Below are positions 11,801-22,810 of a stretch of DNA of 64,000 nt, in pieces. The translations under genes were made by a program, and so were the position numbers. The DNA comes from Hepsetus odoe (Eukaryota; Chordata; Actinopteri; Characiformes; Hepsetidae), in the NCBI GenBank assembly GCA_017165825.1, contig CM029393.1, forward strand, positions 2,791,520 through 2,855,519, written 5' to 3'. The notes under the pieces were generated by a model that was given only the letters and a program-made list of their open reading frames with translations, was not told where the DNA came from and did not search any database. The first letter of the stretch is position 1. Every line of letters starts with the position of its first letter.

Positions 11801-13151
11801 TTCAATGTGTTTCCAAAAAAAAAATAGAAGCTTGCTTGTTTAGAATCTTCCTGAATCTTCCTGAGTATCACTGTCTCCAGTTTAAAATGCCAGCTGAACT
11901 GCTCAGATAGTTCAGAATTAATAACATTACCACCATGATACCATTGTGCCAGACTTGTCTTTAAAATGAGAAATCTTTCTTTTGGATCAAAAGTCAGATT
12001 TGACAACAAATAGCAATTAATCATGATAAACTATTCAAACAAACTCATTTGATTAATCACATTAACTATTAAATCTGATAGCCTTAGAAAAAGTGTTAGA
12101 TTAGCATGTATACATCGTCTTTACAAATGGCCATAAAATAAATAAATGAGATGACATGGTTAAATTTTTTCCTACGAATAAGAGTGTCTTATAATATATA
12201 TTTTATTCTTGATAAAATGAACAAATTTGAATCAAGCTGATTCTACAAATGACTTTTTTTTTTGTCCACAGTCCCAGATTGTTAATTATGGTTAGTGTCT
12301 CAAGATACAGACAAAACATCAAAATACCGACTCACATCAAATGTGTTGAGTAAACATTTGCTTTGTCACCCATTTGCATTTCTTAATCTGTTCCAAAGTA
12401 GACGAGCGAGCTACGAGCTGCTCTTTCACATTCCTCTTGCCTGGCATCATTTGGCACGATACCTGCACCAACCAGACACATGGCCCACTGAAAACAAACA
12501 CATGCCATTGTTTCACAATCATCTGATAAATTGAGCAATGGACAGAGGGTGATATAGATCATACTGGAAAGCGACAGAGGAATTCAGCATCTCTTCATCT
12601 TGAGCTAACATGCTGGGTTTATTTTGGCGTAAAGGAATAACCTTATGTGGAAGTGTTTTGCTGTTATCTTGCCCTTGTTTGCATGCATGCACATGCAGCT
12701 CTTTGTTTTGTAAAAAATACTTTTTTGCAGAACTTGCGAGTTAAACATTCTAAATTAAAATAAGGCTTGCAAAATAATTTTTTATGGGTACTACTGATTT
12801 GGTATGAAGTGCCTTATGATTCATTTTCAATAATCAATCTGTTAGTTTGGTTTGAGTTAAATGTTGCAGCAAAATTGCATAAGCCCATAAGCATCCTTAA
12901 CTGATTCTTAACATTTTGCCCACTTTATGAATTTTATGCGTAATAATCAGTTATGATGAGAAGAAAAATAACTGCAGACACAAAAATAGGTAATTATTTT
13001 GCCAGCAAACAATAGAAACTAACATATGTGTTTACTCCACAGAGATATCCTCAGAGTGGGTGTGACACTAGCAGGCCATCAGAAGAAGATCCTCAACAGT
13101 GTGCAGATGATGAGGGCGCAGATGAACCAGATCCAGTCGGTGGAGGTTTGA
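2235..13151 (+). CDS. ephb2: Eph receptor tyrosine kinase, 3' part of gene (last five coding exons), ephb2 orthologue
   Basis: Gene-level entry; coding parts are 2235-2450, 2641-2790, 7350-7543, 9441-9596 and 13043-13151. All junctions are GT/AG, and the exons join in frame to 274 residues plus stop. The product is the C-terminal part of a single-pass membrane receptor tyrosine kinase that binds ephrins on neighbouring cells and signals in axon guidance, cell sorting and synapse formation. Visible in order are the catalytic loop HRDLAARN, the DFG and APE motifs, the rest of the kinase C-lobe, a linker, a SAM domain and the C-terminus IQSVEV. Coding sizes of 216, 150, 194 and 156 nt match the usual Eph 3' exon pattern. 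The SVEV end and the MRAQMNQIQ stretch before it fit EPHB2 rather than EPHB1, EPHB3 or EPHB4. Teleosts often carry ephb2a and ephb2b, and I cannot tell which this is. Ligand-binding, fibronectin, membrane and N-lobe exons lie left of the window. Nothing suggests a pseudogene. Confidence 0.95.
2641..2790 (+). CDS. ephb2: ephb2 exon: kinase P+1 loop, APE and helix F region
   Basis: The 150-nt exon follows the acceptor ...tgttatag and precedes the donor gtaagt. It is phase 0 at both ends and encodes 50 residues starting GGKIPIRWTAPEA. APE is at 2668-2676, and the SDVWSYGIVMWEV stretch contains the structural Asp of subdomain IX. The upstream intron is only 190 bp, while the downstream intron is 4.56 kb. 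Confidence 0.96.
4040..4440. promoter_or_regulatory. candidate intronic conserved element or enhancer
   Basis: This block of about 400 bp has balanced composition and no repeats inside an AT-rich intron. It carries homeodomain-like TAAT/ATTA cores (attaatcagg, ataatgagctgg, ccgttatcttatt) and no coding potential. The texture resembles vertebrate developmental enhancers. This is inference only. Confidence 0.25.
5487..5694 (+). mobile_element. tRNA-derived SINE (family A), old copy
   Basis: A degraded head (gttagtgaccaggccc) is followed by a B-box-like ttcaaatct, then accagtaggtta, agcaaggtaccgt, ctgccctctgctgcacggtg, ttgttgtggttcag and cactttcacttcact. Confidence 0.8.
5841..6136. repeat. compound ATT/GTT trinucleotide repeat
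   Basis: A 300-bp tract alternates blocks of (TTA)n and (TTG)n with interruptions. Apparent open frames encoding runs of Leu, Tyr, Cys or Ile are artefacts of the repeat. Confidence 0.95.
7230..7269. repeat. (GGAT)n microsatellite
   Basis: About nine GGAT units with one GAAT variant lie about 80 bp before the ephb2 exon at 7350. This could be the tail of a worn retroposon, but no body is recognisable. Confidence 0.9.
7350..7543 (+). CDS. ephb2: ephb2 exon: end of kinase C-lobe and kinase-SAM linker
   Basis: The 194-nt exon starts after ...cctcaaacag and ends TCAGG before gtacagt, leaving phase 2. It encodes the final kinase helices (VINAIEQDYRLPPPMDC, then LMLDCWQKDRNNRPKF with the conserved Arg of subdomain XI) and the linker NPNSLKAMTPLSSG. 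The donor GTACAG departs from the GTAAGT consensus but keeps GT, and the reading frame continues correctly into the next exon. A (GGAT)n tract lies about 80 bp upstream of the acceptor. Confidence 0.95.
8697..8893 (+). mobile_element. tRNA-derived SINE (family A)
   Basis: The head is worn, then ggaagattgtgggttcaact (B box), ctcaccagtaggttgtcctg, cttgagcaaggtactgtccc, aatagctgccctctgctgca and tcactttcacctcact. Confidence 0.85.
8923..9035 (+). mobile_element. degraded SINE/LINE tail (family C)
   Basis: tgatggactggcaacctgtcc followed by ggctccagcatctcc and ggcataagtggttcagaaaa is an old copy of the fish repeat tail gatggactggcgacctgtcc ... gataagcggt. Confidence 0.6.
9441..9596 (+). CDS. ephb2: ephb2 exon: linker and first part of SAM domain
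   Basis: The 156-nt exon follows the acceptor tcctgtgcag and ends ACTATGGA before gtaagtg. It completes the split glycine codon of the previous exon and reads VHLPLLDRSVPDFSSFSTVDEWLDAIKMGQY and onward, which is the start of the sterile alpha motif domain, with the conserved WL..IKMGQY helix. SAM domains in Eph receptors mediate weak self-association and adaptor contacts on the cytoplasmic side. Confidence 0.95.
10196..10265 (-). mobile_element. 3' end of a non-LTR retrotransposon (ACTTG-tailed family)
   Basis: On the minus strand it reads gtttcattgtgtactgtgta, then tatggttgaaatgaataaaa and acttacttgact, matching the 3' ends at 40640-40967 and 60055-60222. Confidence 0.65.
10626..10745 (+). 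mobile_element. degraded SINE/LINE tail (family C)
   Basis: tcatggactggtgacgggtcc, gactgggttagatttcagca and a degenerate aagtggttaaggtaatgagag tail. This is an old copy of the family tail. Confidence 0.55.
10757..10925 (+). mobile_element. tRNA-derived SINE (family A), copy 1 of an overlapping pair
   Basis: It has the full head gggcagcggttgcctagtgg plus ttagggactagg, a B box ggtttgaatccc, and the body to gttgaaatgcagtggttga. It stops where a second head begins. Confidence 0.8.
10924..11036 (+). mobile_element. tRNA-derived SINE (family A), copy 2, internally deleted
   Basis: A second head (gcaggggtggcctagtggtt) sits directly where the tail of the preceding copy should start. It then jumps to ctgtgctgtgtttcacaatg and a cactttcaattt tail. 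Confidence 0.75.
13043..13151 (+). CDS. ephb2: ephb2 last coding exon: end of SAM domain, PDZ-binding C-terminus
   Basis: The acceptor is ...tactccacag (AG at 13041-13042). The exon begins by completing a Glu codon (GA+A), then reads DILRVGVTLAGHQKKILNS, then VQMMRAQMNQIQSVEV and TGA at 13149-13151. Using the next AG two bases later would break the frame, which fixes the splice choice. The terminal V-E-V is a hydrophobic-X-hydrophobic (class II) PDZ ligand, as known for EPHB2. The 109 coding nt are followed by the 3' UTR in the same exon. Confidence 0.95.
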
Positions 13152-13390
13152 CCCCCAAAACCTGTGCTGGATGGTGAGGGAGGCAGGAGTGAGTTGTCAG
13201 ATGGAAATGGACGCTTTGGAGCCCTGAGCTTTTTTTTTTTCCTCTGGACCACCAGATTCCTAAGGGGATTTCCTTCATCCAAATTCTTTAACTTGCCCTC
13301 CAGTGTCCCTATCTTACCCCACTAATGGCCTGACCAACCTGGGGAGGTATTGTCCCACAAAAGTCAATAAAAAACATCCATATGTCAGGC
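13152..13390 (+). other. ephb2: proximal 3' UTR of ephb2 with candidate poly(A) signal
   Basis: This sequence follows the stop codon directly. The first AATAAA lies at 13366-13371, about 215 bp past the stop. The true mRNA end is unknown, and later A-rich signals (for example an AATAAA near 16.49 kb) could be used instead. Confidence 0.5.
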
Positions 13391-13473
13391 TTGCTTTTGC
13401 AAAAGGAGCAAGTCAAACAGCAACAAGCAATGTTTTTCATCACCCAAGAGCATGCTCTTCCTTTTTCTTTATA

Positions 13474-13504
<31 letters not shown>

Positions 13505-14502
13505 CATTTTTCTTTGTTCTCACCTATGCTCTTTTTAAGAATATTTTTAAAGATTTTTTAAGAAAAAAGGAAAAAAATCTACATGAACAAAAGGAGCGTA
13601 TATAAGCGTAGATATGTGTAAGGGCGTAATCTAGGTCTTAGGACTTTAATAGAAAGGCTACCCTTTAAAAGGGCAAGGAAGACAAGAGGGGTTTGACAGT
13701 TGCCACTCTGCACAATGCGCTTCTGAGATTGTTGTTTTTTTTTTTTCTTTTTTTTTTCCCACTTTGTTTTATTGGAGAAATCATGAAATAGGAATACTGC
13801 CTGCCTGCTCAGTGGCTGCAATGCAAAAGAAAGCATGGAACCATAAACCCTGTGCCATGGCTGACAGGGGGAGAGAGAAAGGAGACAAACACCATGAAAT
13901 GGAACTTTTTTTGGCAGCGATTACATGGAGAAACCATGGGACTCGGGATGTTTTAGCAGTTTGAAACACTTGAACTAGAAAATACAAAACAAAACAAAAC
14001 AAGCAACGATAAAAAAGATGTCTTCTCTCCTAAATAGTAATCTTGTTGACAGTGTTGACATTGTGAAGATCTTTTTTTCTCGGCTTCCATTCAACATGGG
14101 AAAAAAGACATTTTATTATTATTTTATTTTCCTCTTTTTACAGACACAACCTGCCAAATAGGACGTCTTCCTGTCCTACCTCACAGGTCCTTCTGTACAT
14201 ATCAGACATGCTACGTACTTAGTCAGGAATTGATGGGTTGACATGTTTTTTTTTGGTTTTTTTTTAACTATAACCAGTTTTTCCCCTTCAATAGAAAACA
14301 AGTGGTTGTGGATTTAAATTATTTAGTAAATTACACATCACACATGCCTCCCTTATGAATATGTAGACACCAAGAAAATTGTTTAGAAGTGGTTTTTTTT
14401 ACAAATTGTTTACACAGAGGGACACTGGGTGCACATGTTTTGCCATTCTATGGACCCATCCTTTTTTTCAGCCCTGACACACACAAGTGTGCATGAGTGT
14501 GG

Positions 14503-14550
<48 letters not shown>

Positions 14551-15821
14551 CTGGGTGAGCATTGGAAGTTTGACAGCATGCCATTAATTGAAAAGGACAT
14601 CACTAGAAGTTTGGATTTACTACATTTTACAGAACACTGTGGATTTGCTTACTTCCAATATTTCATCATTTAAAAGGTTTTTATAATGAAGTACGAAGGG
14701 TGTGTAGAAACTCCTTTAGCCTTTAAAACGGGACAGTTTCGTCCAGTATAAAAACATTGTAGTGTAAAGACGGATATATCATTAGTATAAGCAGTATTAT
14801 TTCTGCTAATGGTTCTAATGCAGACACAGCAACTTTACTGAAAGGCAGTGTTCAAAAGGCTACATGACACCTATATAAGCCTTCCATGACAACCAGAGGT
14901 GGCAAAAGTTCACACGTTCTAAAGTAACTAGCCTTTTTTGAAACTGGAAGGAGTAGAAGGCATGGATATTAGTAATACATCCTGAAGTCAATTAAAAGAT
15001 ACCTGAACATTGAAAACCTGTGCAGTTAAATAGGTTTCTCCACTGAAAATCAAAGAAAGTAATCTGTATTGGCCTTAGCGCCCCAATATTTTGCAAATGA
15101 CTATAAACCAACGTATCATAACAAGGGGTGGTTCTCATAAAACCTTCTAGAGTGTAATTGACTAAAACAGCCTTGGAATAAACTTTTATAGATGTCAATG
15201 TACGTTGTCTTTAAGGCTTGGTGTCATGTAGTTATGAATGCTTCTCTTCAGCAAAGTGTTTTCCAGCAACACTAATAATAATACCTGAGAACTAGCAGTG
15301 GGTTGAGTATTCTTTGGAAGCATAAGTCAAGCATAACTGGTTATTTCAGGCTGCGGGAACATGGTGATAACTGCAGTATTTCTTGTTAGGTCAGAAAGAT
15401 TTGATGAAACTCCATCCATAGACCCCTTTACTCTTTACCAAAACCCTTTAGTTCCCTAAAATCTTGCCTTTTTGAGAGTATCAATATAAATCCCATGAAA
15501 AGCACGTGTAAATATCAGTGTAAGTAGCCTCCCCCTTTCAATGATTTTTCTTAAAGATGTGTTGGATTTTAGTGTACAGATTCTTTTGTTAAAAAATGAA
15601 TGGAGAGCTGTTAGTGTCAAATTTTTTGGGCTTTTTTTTTTAATAGCAAATAGACACAGGTTGTGTTGAGTGCTAATGCGCAAGGATTAATGGGATTGGT
15701 AGGCCAAAACGCGCACTTCCAGCTTCTTTCTTCAAGGCCAGAGCAATGCAGCAGATACGAACGACATGAAAACCAGAGACACCTCAAGCTGTGTTACATT
15801 GAGTGTGTATGCGCTTGTGTG

Positions 15822-15858
<37 letters not shown>

Positions 15859-17340
15859 ATATGTCCTGGTATGGAGGTCACTTGTGGTTAACAGCGCTCA
15901 ATTACACTTTGTCTAGCTCAGCTCACGAGAGATTTCCTCCCTTTCGTAACCTCAGGGTCCACGTACATCTTTAATACAGCTAGCTACTTCGACCACACTT
16001 CGCTTGGCGGATCCACTGCATTGAGAAGAGTCTGAACTGCTTAACATGATCAGATGCAGTATGCCTCTGGCACCACAGACCCATCACCGCCGCAGTTGTT
16101 GCTGTGATTACAAATTCTTCCCAAGGATTATTCACTTTTCTCTGATGCCTTGCACTGTTTGCACACTAGCAATCCAGAAAGACTTGCTCGGATTTGCGTT
16201 GTCATACATCGATGTTGGGTACCTTGTTTTGATCGGGCCCAAGGATTATTTCCTTGGAAATTAAACAAGGCGTCCTATGAAAAACGTGTAGCGCATAGCC
16301 CCTAGTCCATAAAGCCCATATATGTGAAAACTAAATGTTAAAACAAGCTCGTTTCAATTTGCAATGGTTGTGATATCACAACCATGAACAAATACTCACA
16401 AGGCTGCTTATTTGGCCTCCTATTCATAATAGCACGCAGTGGTCCAAAGTAGACAGTCAGAACTGAGTTCATTAGCTGATTCTTCCTATTGAATAAAGAG
16501 ATGCTGAAAAATGGTCATGAAAAAAGTTAATGACCACCAAATGTATTATTCAAATTATGGCTCTTTAAATGGGGACAAAAAAGACCACCTAGCCACAAAG
16601 CTATTTGTTTGATGCATGTGGCTAGAGGTATTGTGGTTTAGAACCTTTGGCTACACACTCCATGCTCAATAGCTAGGTGTACATTTTTATGCTCAATAGC
16701 TGAAGGTTTCCAACGTCATCTGCAAAGAGCTAGAGTGGATGTAGCCATTCCTGCTTGTAATTGGACAAGCCTGTCTAAATTTCACCAACATTCTTGGTAT
16801 AGCAAGTAAATCTTCACTGGACAAAAGCAACATTACAGCAATTTCTTTTCGACTACCAGTGTGTATAAAATTCTCCTCAGATTCCAGTAGCAATAAGGCC
16901 CAAGTTGAAAATTCTAAAAGCACATTCGAAGAATGATATCAGGAAAGCAGTGCCCCATACCGTCCTGTGCTGATTTTGACAGATTCCCATGTGACCATTT
17001 CACTTGTCTCTCTGTTCTGTCCATGTCTAAAGTCATTCTTTAAGAAGGGGCGATGATTTATTTAACCAGAGTGCATGCTCTAATATCCAGCTGTGAGGGG
17101 CTCTGCTCATGCTTCATCATGACTATTTCATAGCATGGATGGTGGGAGACTACAGACAGAGGGAAGAAGCATCCAGAAAAAAAGTGAGAGAGATTATTTT
17201 CCCTTCTGAACTTTTCCAGTGATAGCACCATAGAGCCAACCTTTCAGCAGACCCTTACCTTCTGTACTCTAGAGCACAGGGTCTTCAATATTTAATGGCC
17301 CCTCAGAGTCGTGCAGTAAAGTAGCTGCAGGACTGAACTG
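13391..17340. other. repeat-poor ephb2 3' flank (possible long 3' UTR)
   Basis: About 4 kb contain no recognisable transposon, only simple repeats: (AT)n at 13470-13496, (GT)n at 14506-14549 and 15816-15858, and several poly-T runs. No coding sequence is supported. The lack of transposon insertions compared with neighbouring DNA suggests functional constraint, either a long 3' UTR or downstream regulatory DNA. This is inference only. Confidence 0.3.
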
Positions 17341-17691
17341 CTGAATTGCTCGTCTTCCTAAGAATAGCCCCTCTCTTTCTCTCTTTTATTCTTTCTATCT
17401 CTCCTTTACTCCTTCTATACCTTTCAATCACTTTTTCTTTCTTTTCCACTCTTCATCTTGTCTGTTCTTTCTTTTTTCTTTGCCTTACTTCCTTTCTATC
17501 TTCTATTCCTGTTTAAATCTCCATCCTGTCTCTTCATCTTTCTTCTGTTGTTTTTTTTCTTCTCTTTTTCTTTCATCCCTTTCTTTCTCCTTCCCTCTTT
17601 CAATGTTTTTTCTTTTTCATTTTTCCCATCCATCTTATCCTCCCATCAACTTTTCTGTTTTTTATGTGTTGCTCCTTCCATATCTGCCCTG

Positions 17692-17751
<60 letters not shown>
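17341..17751. repeat. polypyrimidine tract with (CT)n and (CA)n
   Basis: About 350 bp are almost pure C and T on the + strand, ending in (CT)n at 17693-17729 followed by (CA)n at 17730-17750. The open frames over it are low-complexity artefacts. Confidence 0.9.
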
Positions 17752-20700
17752 GCCATGCAGTGGAGAGAAGTAACTAAAATGTGTTTAGATGTTGGTTCCA
17801 TCGCTGACATACTTAGCCTGGCAAATGCATATTTATGTGTTTCCAAAAGAAAGAAACACAGCTTTAAAGACACTGCTGGCACTGTTTGGAAGGTGCGCAA
17901 GCCATGAGTTATGGTGCGGTAGTAAATCTGTAGAAGTGCAGTGTATTTACTTGCTGTGGTATTACTGGCATTTTCCGTGTTTGTTAAGATATGCTGCACT
18001 TCGAACACTTGTCACCACTTACCTAACACCCCCGGCTCAATGAAAGATGCTGCTCCTGAAATGAGGTTCAGACGAAATGGGAATGAAATTTGTATCTGCA
18101 GTCTGAAGCGGCAGAGTCATGGGTGTATGTGAAATCGGCCAACATCAAGCTGGAGGCAGTGGATGATATTTGGAGCCTCTTGATGGTTTCAGATGGTCCT
18201 TCAGTCCAGTTGGGCATCTCTGTGTTTGTTGCAGCCTGCAGATTGCATTTGCCTTTTCCTGCAGTTTTGATCATATTTGTAGGCATTTTATAAAGGTTGT
18301 ATGCAAAAGTTAGAATACAACTAGTCAAATGATACATTTCGTGAAAACCAGTACACATCCTAAAAGGGAACACACTACAATAATTCACTTTTCCCATGAT
18401 TTCTAATCATTTGCATCTTGTTTAGCATACTGAAGAAAAAAAGATTAAAGTGAAGTATGCCTTGTTGTATTTTCCCCAAAAATCTTTTAAATATTATTTC
18501 CTCTAAAGCATATGTGTACTTTTCTTTTTTAGAAAACCTTTTTGGCTCAATGGCTGAATGTCATCATTGTATCAAAACCTCATATTTCCGGTTGATAAAA
18601 AGGAACGCAAAAAGTCTTGGCTGCAAAAAGTCCCCACCTATAAAGTATGTTAATGTAGCAGTTTTGGAACTTTTGGCCATTTTGTAGGTCCATTCATCGT
18701 ATTAAGGCCCATGCAGTGTTAAGGGCAGTCTCAAAAATGTGAGGTTTTAATTAAACAGTGACAATCAATAAGACATTTACATGTTCAGTCCAGGGATGCC
18801 CAGACCCAGTCCGGGGAGGTGAGTGTACAGCCTAGTTTGGTGATGGTCACCCCTTCTTAAACACACCTGATTAAGCTCTTCTGCGTTACGGAGTGTGTTT
18901 AAGTAGTGAAAGTGCAAACCATGCAGGACCCTCCAGATCAGGATTTTGGCACCTCTGGTTTAGTGTGTCTTCCCAGAATATGTGGCCACCAATGTAGCAG
19001 CATTACACCCCTTATGTGTGTGTGGCTCAGATCAACAGGCTAAGACACTGAAACCACAAACACAGTAAACAGCACATTTTCTTCACAGTCTTATACAGAG
19101 AGGCCTCTATTGCAGCCTCTGCTTATTGGCTTTTACACTCTCCTTAGAACCCCACCAAAGCATCTCAGTAGCAGCAGCAATACTAAAAGTAGTGCTGTTT
19201 GTTTAGCATAGTGGTCTATAGGTCTAAGTTATCTGTCTCAAAACTGCAGAGGTTTTGGTACAGCAGTTCATATTCTGTTAAAGCATAAAGCCAATATTTA
19301 GGTACATTTCATCTTAAGTGTACAGCAGAACTCCTTCTTCCTATTGTGTTTTTAACCACTAACACCAAGGTTTACATCTCAGTTGGAGGCTAACTGCTTC
19401 ATTTGTCTCCGGGTTTCTCCGGGCCTTCCTTTTGTTTACTGTAACGCTGCACAGACCTCAAAAGTCAGTATAAATGAGATATGATGGTGAGAGTGTGAAC
19501 TACGCAGAGCGAGTTGCTGATGCTTATTCATGTGTACTGTCTTGCTGCAGAACCAGGATTTTTCACAATTTTTGGACGCAAGAATTTATAGGTATTTGTC
19601 ATATGAGACAGGGTCAAGATGAGGCCTCTAAAGGTGCTGGGCCAGATGGAGCGATGGAACGTGATATACAAACTTTCAACAGCCATCACCTCGCAGTCCA
19701 GTTATTAAAACAATCACTGCTTTCGTTGAGATGGCGACAGTTGTGTTATGCGTACAGCATCCCAACTGCCAATGCTCCTTCTCACTATTGGTAAGTGTAA
19801 ACATGATCGGCGCAGCTCTGTACACCATCAAAAATCCCCACGCTAAAAGCTGAGGGTAATGGCAAGCTGTGAATGGCATATGCTTCCAGTCTCTGCAGAA
19901 CCGATCCGCCAACCATGTGCCAGTTGCAAATGAAAAACCATTATGTCTCAGTATTACAATGATCATGGCAGTTGAACATAAACACAAGCTGGCCCTGGCT
20001 CCCTCTCACGGCTCTGTGTTGTGGCCCATGTCCTCCAAATATGGTCAGGAGCTTTGTCTTGGAGAGAAAATGGCTCCCAAGCATGCGCCGCCTTTGCACA
20101 CAGCATAACATCGCCCTCTAGTAGTGGGATGGCCACACTGCAGCATGGCAATGATTGAGCTTCCCTGTCATTTCTCCACACAGGGCACTTAGAATCTTCC
20201 TCCTGGCCAGCCTGTGTAGAGTACTGACCACTGTGACAGATATGGGAGGTCCCCTTTTAATGTAAAAATGTACATTTGACTGTAACCCTGTGAATGATGT
20301 AACAATTTCATTATTTGTAATATTGTTATTGGTTTATTTTCTAAACTTTGAACAGCCCAACTTGACTCTCCTCATTAAAAAAAAATGAAATGAGATCTGT
20401 TATAAATCTGTGTCTTGGTTTCATTTTGTTCAACTGATGTCAAGAAATTGTTTGGTGAAGCATTTACAGATTTCTTCGGATCACAAATATAGTTGATCAG
20501 CCAATTCAGGTGTGACAACTGTACATCTAAACTTTTCATCATAGTAAAGTTATCATAGAACTGAAGATTGTGCTGCTTTCAGTTTAACCCAAACGTGGGA
20601 CGTTGGAGATGGGAGTCACACCCCTGTCCTGACTATGTTTCACTTTAACGAGGAGGAGAAATCCACTTCCATTTTTTTTTCCTTTTTACGTTACCATTTC

Positions 20701-20985
20701 TGCCAGGTCGGTGAAGAGAAATATGCGCCAGTATTTTGTAGTAGGAACATCAAAGCAACTTTTATATGAACAAAAGTTGGACACAAAAGCGCAAATAAAT
20801 TGTATTTACTAGAGCTCAAACTGTTGATGCAGTCATCTTGAATTTTGAGGTAGGAGTTCCTCCGACTTTCCAAGCTGAAACTCCATCTTCAATTCATATG
20901 TTACAATAACCTACTAGGAACTTGGGTTGCGACTTACCTGTTCGACTAGGATGCACCATTTTTTTGCAGGAAGTGGTGAAGCACA
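17752..20985. other. intergenic, one MITE, otherwise nothing recognised
   Basis: Apart from the hAT-type MITE at 18792-18961 there is no recognisable repeat or gene. A 106-codon open frame near 19.5 kb has no family features. Confidence 0.6.
18792..18961. mobile_element. hAT-type MITE, degraded
   Basis: The left end cagggatgcccagacccagt and right end ttttggcacctctg enclose cacacctgattaagctctt and related MITE sequence. Flanking octamers gttcagtc and gtttagtg agree at 6 of 8 bases, compatible with an old 8-bp target duplication. Confidence 0.5.
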
Positions 20986-21182
20986 AGCTGAGGCAGTGGT
21001 GGTCTATTAGTTTCGGACGAGGTTCCAGAATCAGAAAGCCGTGGGTTCAAATCCCAGACCTGTAGGTTGCCCTGAGGGCCTTGAGCAAGGTACCGTCCAC
21101 ATCACTGCCCCCTGCAGAAGAAGCTCTGTCTCTCTGTGTCCTGTGCTATGTTTCAAAATGACAATAAGTCACTTTAACTTTA
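20986..21182 (+). mobile_element. tRNA-derived SINE (family A)
   Basis: Head caagctgaggcagtggtggt, B box gggttcaaatcccaga, then gtaggttgccctgaggg, ccttgagcaaggtaccgtcc and a tail tcactttaacttt. Confidence 0.85.
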
Positions 21183-21189
21183 CTAAATC

Positions 21190-22424
21190 TAGTGCCAAAC
21201 TGTAAACACCATAGCTGTGTTAGCGTAAGACACAAAAATCAAAGCTTGGTCAAAAAATAAGAAAAAAAAGCACCTCTGCAATAATGACAGGAAATGTCAT
21301 CACCTCTGTGGGATTTGTGTAGATATCCAAAAACATTTTTGAGGTTCTAGATTAGACATAGCTGGTAAAAGTCTATTTTAAATAAAATGTATTAAAAGCC
21401 TGTTAATAAAAATACCATCTATCCTATCCTGTCTATCCTTAACATTTTCTCATATTTTCATGATATTAACTTACATAATTCGTTAAGAATTATTTTTTTC
21501 TTCCTCTGTGAAGTTACTTCTTTGGAGGTTTTTACAATATAGTTTGAAAGTAACATTCTACAGTGACTCCTTCAGTTAAGAGTCCTGCTGAAGACCTGAC
21601 AAAGTCTGCCATCTGACAAAAACCCACTGGTTAATCAGCCACTTATATTCACATTCAATGACATATCTGGGACATCCAGAAGGCCTGAAGTGTTGGTTAG
21701 TCTTACAAAATTGGTCACCACCATTGTAAATCAAAACCACCATCACATCTTAATTAAGTCAGATTAACCTGATTCCATCCAGTGCTTAAAGGCTTGACAT
21801 ATAGGAAAGCTTATGAAATCCTACCTGCCTAGATACCAAGAAGATTTGTGATTATATAATTTTTGATTGGATGTTTCAGAAATGTCTGCCTTTTGTTTTC
21901 ATCCACTTAATGAGAGAAAGATTCAGATCTTAAATTCCCTGAGTGAGAGTGAGCCCTGAATCCCAAACCTTGGTGAGATGTTCTCAAATGGACTTACTTA
22001 TGTGGCTTCTGACATTGCAAGTGTCACTGTTAGGGATAAAGACAGACAAATTTAGATGCAGAACTGACACAGTTCTTCCTTTCATAGTTCATTTGCAACA
22101 TTAGCTTATGATTTCCTTCAGAACAAAAGGCTTCAGACACCAATAACAAACTTCAGACACCAATAACAAACTGACAAATATGTAGTAAAAACATAGAAGG
22201 GCATGTTTCAGTGTATACATAAGGATTGGCTGGATGCAAAAGTTGGTGGCAGGCTTTTTCAGTTTCTTCTATGTTCAATAGCCTTTAAAGCTGTAATGTA
22301 AAAAAGACTCTCAGGAGAGTTCAAAATCAAGTGAGCCAGTGGCATTGTCTGCCCCAATTCATGCCTCATAGTAATGCCAGCCAGTGCTTTTGGGGGATGT
22401 TTAGGTCTGAACAAAGTGTATTAG
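21190..22424. other. intergenic, nothing recognised except a 20-bp tandem duplication
   Basis: AT-rich sequence. At about 22131-22170 a 20-bp word beginning cttcagacacc is directly repeated once. No gene or transposon is visible. Confidence 0.6.
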
Positions 22425-22810
22425 ACCTCCCCCCTCTGCCCTCCACCATCCCCTGCTGCTCCTACTGCCTAGACTCCAACTCGCTCTACTTCGGAGCCCT
22501 CGTTAGCGACTAGATGTGTGAAAGCCTGGTGACCCCTGTGTGACCCACCCCCCCAAGAGTGGCATACTTTAAAAGAGTAGTGAGTAGCTCCTGCAAGGCA
22601 AAAGGAGTTCAGGAGTTCAGTGTCAGAAACCCGCTGACTCTCCAACAGTTCTGTTGGCTAATCCGGCCCACCCGCGCTCCCCCATTTACGCCCTGTTAGC
22701 CACCGTCACCGCCTGCCCAGCAGGAACTGCACAGCGGCCAGATCTCCAGTAAGCCCCAGAGGTCTGGCTGGCCTGCAATCAGTGTGTGCCGGCTGTCCAC
22801 ATGAGATACA
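22425..22810. other. GC-rich island in AT-rich intergenic DNA
   Basis: About 390 bp rich in C (cccccctctgccctccacc, ggcccacccgcgctccccc, gtcaccgcctgcccagc) contrast sharply with the flanks. No splice-bounded exon with family similarity is visible. It could be a regulatory element or an unrecognised repeat. Confidence 0.35.

Larger units (their letters stand above)
9597..13042 (+). other. ephb2: ephb2 intron, 3.4 kb
   Basis: Non-coding. It holds a (GTTT)n tract (9759-9784), a LINE 3' end (10196-10265), SINE tails and a pair of overlapping family A SINEs (10757-11036). From 11040 to 13042 nothing is recognisable. Confidence 0.8.

Noticed and set aside
2235..13151. Identity as ephb1, ephb3 or ephb4 instead of ephb2
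   Set aside because: The kinase exons alone are similar among EphB genes, but the C-terminus MRAQMNQIQSVEV fits EPHB2.
17458..17907. 149-codon open frame, hydrophobic
   Set aside because: Low-complexity pyrimidine tract followed by CT and CA repeats; Phe/Ser/Leu composition is a consequence of T/C bias.
19474..19794. 106-codon open frame with ATG start
   Set aside because: No domain, repeat or splice evidence; frames of this length are expected by chance in 64 kb.
22331..22513. 60-codon frame over the GC-rich island
   Set aside because: No family similarity or flanking splice sites; the composition is noted as a non-coding finding instead.
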